Positions 20,097 to 23,068 of a stretch of DNA of 23,068 bases are shown one piece after another. The first letter of the stretch is position 1. Each line of letters starts with the position of its first letter. The notes under the pieces are model-generated. The model was not told the origin of the DNA. It saw nothing but the letters and a program-made list of their open reading frames with translations, and made no database searches. The position numbers and the translations under genes are program-made. The stretch covers positions 1 to 23,068 of the forward strand of contig CAZFPB010000017.1 of assembly GCA_964520985.1 (NCBI GenBank), given 5' to 3'. This stretch comes from CAYSGL01 sp964520985 (lineage in GTDB: Bacteria > Pseudomonadota > Alphaproteobacteria > Micavibrionales > Micavibrionaceae).

Positions 20097-20396
20097 TCAG
20101 TCGAAGGGGCAGGGGACGGTCAGCGTCGGCAGTTGCGGCAACGCTGGCAGCGAGAACCCGGGAATACGGATCGCGAACGTCGGCAGCTCTGGCGGGTCAA
20201 TGTCGAGGTCCATCGAGAACGCCGGCAGTGACGGGAGCGCAGGCAGCGAGAAGCCAGGGATGCGCAGCGCCAGCGACGGGAGCTCTGGCACGTCGATGTC
20301 GAGCGGCATGCTGAAGCTCGGTAGCTGTGGCAGCGCCGGCAACGAAAACCCCGGCACCCTTAGTGCGAAGGTGGGCAGCGCGAAGTTGCAGCTCAT
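20097..20396 (-). CDS. Pro/Leu-rich triple-repeat protein between spike and wedge genes
   Basis: This 99-aa protein consists of a 32-residue unit repeated almost three times (residues 8-39, 40-71, 72-99). The shared core is RxPGFSLPALPxLPxF, followed by an acidic DIDxPEL segment in the first two units. Cysteines occur only at residue 3 and residue 96, at the two ends (MSCNF and CPFD). The start is the ATG abutting the spike stop (TGAATG). No Mu counterpart is known to me at this place. A tip, plug or ruler near the spike is suggested by position and by the Pro/Leu-rich spike C-terminus next to it. Cys pairing or metal binding at the ends is a guess. Confidence 0.7.
   Translation of the reverse strand: MSCNFALPTFALRVPGFSLPALPQLPSFSMPLDIDVPELPSLALRIPGFSLPALPSLPAFSMDLDIDPPELPTFAIRIPGFSLPALPQLPTLTVPCPFD
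20100..20375 (-). repeat. Three tandem 96-nt repeats within the Pro/Leu protein gene
   Basis: Units at 20280-20375, 20184-20279 and 20100-20183 (partial) correspond to the 32-residue protein repeat. The DNA copies are similar but not identical, showing purifying conservation of the protein pattern rather than a fresh duplication. Confidence 0.8.
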
Positions 20397-21086
20397 TCAG
20401 GGAGTGGGCAGCGCGACGCTGACGGACGGGGCCGCAACGAGCGGGAGCGGCGACCCGGGACTGGGCGTCGGAAGCGATGGGACCGGACCGAGGAGGCCCA
20501 CCGCGACCTTCTGCACCGGGTCGGCCGTGGTCCCGCCGAGAATCACGTCGCCGTCGAGGCAGATGGTCGAACCCTGCATAAGGATCGACGCCTGACCGTT
20601 CGTCAGGGTCGCGTTGCCGGTCGACCCGTCCATCTCGAACATCATCCCGGCCAGCGCGATCTGCAGCTTGTTCGACGTGCCGTCCAACAGAACGACCATC
20701 GTGCGCTTCTGCTCGTCCTTGGTGGCCATGAGCACCTGACGGCGCTCTTCCTTGCACTGGACTTGCGCGGCCTGGCTCGGACCGGTCGAGTGCAACACCG
20801 TGTCGCCAGGCTTCAGCTTGCCGACGATGGCTGCGGAGCGGGTGTCACGAGCGCCAGCGTAGACAGCTGGTCGCCCACCGACGCCGGACAGGACGAGCCC
20901 CTCAGCCTTGCCGTTCTCGTCGCTGGGGTACGGGCAGGACGAAAGCCCCAGTCCCTGGAACACGTCACCCTCACCGAATGGCTTGATGTCGGCCGGGTCG
21001 GAACTGAGCCGCGTGACGCCCTGCCAGAGCACTACGCCGCGTTTCACGACGCTTGCCCCGAGCTCTACGATGTCGGCTAGCTTCAC
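20397..21086 (-). CDS. Baseplate spike protein, gpV/Mu gp45-like
   Basis: This 229-aa protein starts at GTG 21086, overlapping the upstream stop (GTGA) behind AGGAG; an upstream ATG at 21113 lies inside the hub gene. Residues 15-110 fit the gpV/gp45 OB-fold start (VVLWQGVTRL, VGKLKPGDTVLHST). Residues 120-190 hold strand-turn repeats (NKLQIALAGMMFEMDGSTG, GSTICLDGDVILGG) that form the beta-helix of the central spike. The C-terminus is Pro-rich (PVPSLPTPSPGSPLPLV), unlike the metal-tipped end of P2 gpV. It would sit under the hub and pierce the outer membrane. Confidence 0.8.
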   Translation of the reverse strand: MKLADIVELGASVVKRGVVLWQGVTRLSSDPADIKPFGEGDVFQGLGLSSCPYPSDENGKAEGLVLSGVGGRPAVYAGARDTRSAAIVGKLKPGDTVLHSTGPSQAAQVQCKEERRQVLMATKDEQKRTMVVLLDGTSNKLQIALAGMMFEMDGSTGNATLTNGQASILMQGSTICLDGDVILGGTTADPVQKVAVGLLGPVPSLPTPSPGSPLPLVAAPSVSVALPTP

Positions 21087-22288
21087 GTCAGAAACGCTCC
21101 TGGGCGCCAGCAAACTAGGTCAGTCGTGGCGCCACCCTCGGGCGAGTAGTTCAGGGTCCGTTGCGCGATCCAGACGTTCTCGAAAACGCGGGTAACCTCG
21201 TCTTCGACCGTCGCGATCGTGTCGACTGACCAGACCGCTCCGGACGTTGGGTCGATGTGGCCCTGGACCGTCGCCGTGTAGACGAGCGTTTCCTTGAGCC
21301 GTTCGCCGACCGCTCGGAAGGCTGCGTGTTCCAGCTGGTCAGCGTTGCGCGAGTCCGTGTCGCGGAAGGCCAGCAGCCGGTACAGCTGGCCAATCTCTAG
21401 CGGCGACAGGTTCCCAGGCTTGCGGCGCCCGGAGTAGCACGAGGCTTCCAGGGCTGACCGCAACGGTGGCGCAAAGTCACCGGCCGCCTGCACGATGTCG
21501 TACGTCTGGAAAAGGTCTTTGCTCTCTTCGCCGGCCCGGGACTGGCTGCCGCTGAACTGGGCGAAGGTCGGGACGCTCGAGAAGTCCCGTCGAGCTCGAG
21601 CCTTGATGATGTTGTTCCCGCGCCCGCTATGCCGCCGGATCAGCTTGTAGAGCGGCGCCTGGTCATAGTCCGGGGCTCCGAGAAGTAGCAGGTCGCGAGC
21701 GTCGCCTGGCTGGATCGTGACGCCGAAACGGGCCGCTAGTCGGTTGACGAAGTCGTAGGAACCGAGACCGAAATCGACCTTCAGCTCCTCCATCTTCAGT
21801 TCGCGAACGCTGACGACGCGGCCTTTGCGTGTCTTCGTCTTGAACTTGCCGGACCGCACGTTGCGGAGCGGCGTGTCGTCGTTCGCTTCGACCTGTTGAA
21901 TCCCGACTGGGCCTGCGACCTGGAAGATCGCATCGGCCAGCGTCATGCCCTCTTTGAGTTCGATTGCTGGGTCGACGTTGCTCTCTACGAGGTCGGCCAG
22001 GTAGTCGCGTCCCTCGAAAGTAACCGCGCTCCCGTCGTCGCCAACGTCGGAGATGTCGATGCGACCAAGGACCTGCTGCGCGCCGCCGACCGTGAGCCGG
22101 ACAGGTTGGAGTTCCAGGCCAAAGAAACCGTCGACTTCCTCTGGCTTCTCCGAGAAGCACGTGAAGCTGAACCCATCCGTACTGGTGAGGTATGCCGAGT
22201 CAATCGACCAGTTCTTGATGAACTTGGTCAGCTGGCGATGGGAGCGCTCAAGCTCTACGACCAGCGTCGATTCGGTGACCTTATCCAC
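21083..22288 (-). CDS. Baseplate hub, late control gpD/Mu gpP (gp44)-like
   Basis: This 401-aa protein has the arrangement of gpD/gp44/gp27 hubs: two gp27-like beta domains (KFIKNWSIDSAYLTSTDGF near residue 22, then LTVGGAQQVLGRIDIS), a middle helix segment (MTLADAIFQVAGPVG, residues 114-128), a region with YDFVNRLAARFGVTI, and a C-terminal beta part with VWIAQRTLNYSP. Hub trimers anchor the spike and the tail tube. The order N-like, hub, spike, wedge and gpJ agrees with Mu. The start is GTG 22288, overlapping the upstream stop by 8 nt; the Shine-Dalgarno is poor. Confidence 0.85.
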   Translation of the reverse strand: MDKVTESTLVVELERSHRQLTKFIKNWSIDSAYLTSTDGFSFTCFSEKPEEVDGFFGLELQPVRLTVGGAQQVLGRIDISDVGDDGSAVTFEGRDYLADLVESNVDPAIELKEGMTLADAIFQVAGPVGIQQVEANDDTPLRNVRSGKFKTKTRKGRVVSVRELKMEELKVDFGLGSYDFVNRLAARFGVTIQPGDARDLLLLGAPDYDQAPLYKLIRRHSGRGNNIIKARARRDFSSVPTFAQFSGSQSRAGEESKDLFQTYDIVQAAGDFAPPLRSALEASCYSGRRKPGNLSPLEIGQLYRLLAFRDTDSRNADQLEHAAFRAVGERLKETLVYTATVQGHIDPTSGAVWSVDTIATVEDEVTRVFENVWIAQRTLNYSPEGGATTDLVCWRPGAFLT

Positions 22289-23068
22289 GTTGAGGGAGGA
22301 GCACTTGCGCGCCCAGTGGGATGAGCGGGTTGCGCGTCAGCTGCGGATTCAGCCGCATCAGTTCGAACACGGTCACGCCAGCCTCTGCGGCAAGGCTTGC
22401 GACGGAGCGAGCGAAACGAAGCGTGACCATTCTGGTCCTGGCCGCCGGGTCGTCCGTGCGCCGCTTGAGCCTGGTTGCCGTGTCACGCACTCGACGGGCC
22501 GAGCGCTTCAGCTGCCAGCCGTCAGGGTTCTCCAAACGGTCGGCGGTGTCTTCGATCTTCTCGGCACGGAAAGCGACGTCATCGAGGTACGACGCAACGC
22601 GGTCCGCTTGTCCGAGGATCTGACGCCCGGCGCCGTTGATGGCACTCAGCGCGTCCGTGTCACCTTCCGCACCTTCGAACTGTTCGAACTCCTGGATCGC
22701 CGCCAGCTCGTCGTTCGTCTCGGCCAGTGCGGCCAGCTGCTGAACGGCTACTTCCAGGTTGCGGCCGTCGTCGACCAGCTCCATCAGCGAAAACGCGTTT
22801 ACGACGTCTTCGTCGTTGTCCTCGGGCGCGTAGGTGAATTCGACGCGCAGGTCCGTGCCGTCGACCTTGAGAACGTCGGTCTCGTCGGTGTAGCTGGCCG
22901 GCACGCAGCGGAACTCGCCGTACACCGGGTCAAGCAGCTGACCAGGGCTCTTGTCCCGGAAGTGCCGAAGAAACCTGGCCAGACCTTGCGTGAACAGGTT
23001 TTTGTAGGGCCCTTTGAAGATGCCCTCGCGCATCGGGATCGTGTACGAGAACACGAAGTTGTGCGCAC
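22281..23068 (-). CDS. DNA-circularisation-like (Mu gpN/gp43) protein with C-terminal LysM-like segment (partial)
   Basis: The frame is open to the window edge, so the N-terminus is missing; about 262 codons are visible. The N-terminal part (HNFVFSYTIPMREGIFKG, DKSPGQLLDPVYGEFRCVP and DGTDLRVEFTYAPED) matches the DNA-circularisation N-terminal domain of Mu-like gpN. Residues about 100-210, counting from the GTG at 23054, are helical and acidic. The last 42 residues (AGVTVFELMRLNPQLTRNP and LGAQVLLP) look like a LysM-type module. In Mu, N (gp43) lies next to the hub gene, as here. It probably connects tail tube or tape measure with the baseplate hub. Confidence 0.75.
   Translation of the reverse strand, partial: AHNFVFSYTIPMREGIFKGPYKNLFTQGLARFLRHFRDKSPGQLLDPVYGEFRCVPASYTDETDVLKVDGTDLRVEFTYAPEDNDEDVVNAFSLMELVDDGRNLEVAVQQLAALAETNDELAAIQEFEQFEGAEGDTDALSAINGAGRQILGQADRVASYLDDVAFRAEKIEDTADRLENPDGWQLKRSARRVRDTATRLKRRTDDPAARTRMVTLRFARSVASLAAEAGVTVFELMRLNPQLTRNPLIPLGAQVLLPQRG

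Overview
This 23 kb, GC-rich window reads as part of a contractile-tailed (myovirus-type) bacteriophage or prophage. The right half carries, on the minus strand, a run of tail genes in the order of the phage Mu baseplate block: DNA-circularisation-like (N/gp43), hub (P/gp44), spike (gp45), wedge (gp46/W/gp25), gpJ-like (gp47) and YmfQ-like (gp48). Fibre and appendage genes follow. The host cannot be named from sequence alone. High GC, a spanin-like protein and an outer-membrane-type lipoprotein gene suggest a Gram-negative host; the Gly/Ala/Thr-rich linker after the lipobox recalls Myxococcota or other high-GC proteobacteria, but this is inference.

Layout. (1) Positions 1-4426, plus strand: one partial and sixteen very small genes (26-133 aa), nearly all joined by ATGA/GTGA-type stop-start overlaps. 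This is one translationally coupled operon of accessory genes; several encode Cys-rich zinc-knuckle proteins, one looks Lar-like, one DUF6197-like and one Ead/Ea22-like. (2) Positions 4427-4662: convergent intergenic region with a GC-rich intrinsic terminator and a nested inverted repeat built from four TGTCCA-type half sites. (3) Positions 4663-7799, minus strand, the distal end of the late operon: GNAT acetyltransferase, HTH-metallophosphoesterase, a 52-aa zinc ribbon, a single-TM coiled-coil protein, a small coiled-coil protein and an M15 peptidase endolysin. (4) Positions 7844-16365: fibre and appendage genes, including an 868-aa protein with two LamG-like modules, each followed by a strict 21-residue repeat block. 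A plus-strand lipoprotein gene (15276-15740) interrupts this set and looks like an independently expressed moron. (5) Positions 16369-23068: the baseplate block, which includes a 99-aa Pro/Leu repeat protein with no obvious Mu counterpart between the spike and wedge genes. The upstream end of the N-like gene is cut by the window edge.

How the genes fit together: transcription on the minus strand would run from 23068 towards 4663, making baseplate parts first, then fibres, then lysis and distal accessory proteins, and ending at the terminator near 4507-4528. The plus-strand operon converges on the same region. No tRNA, rRNA, CRISPR array, insertion sequence, integrase or replication gene was seen. 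Large ORFs antisense to the listed genes are treated as shadows caused by high GC.
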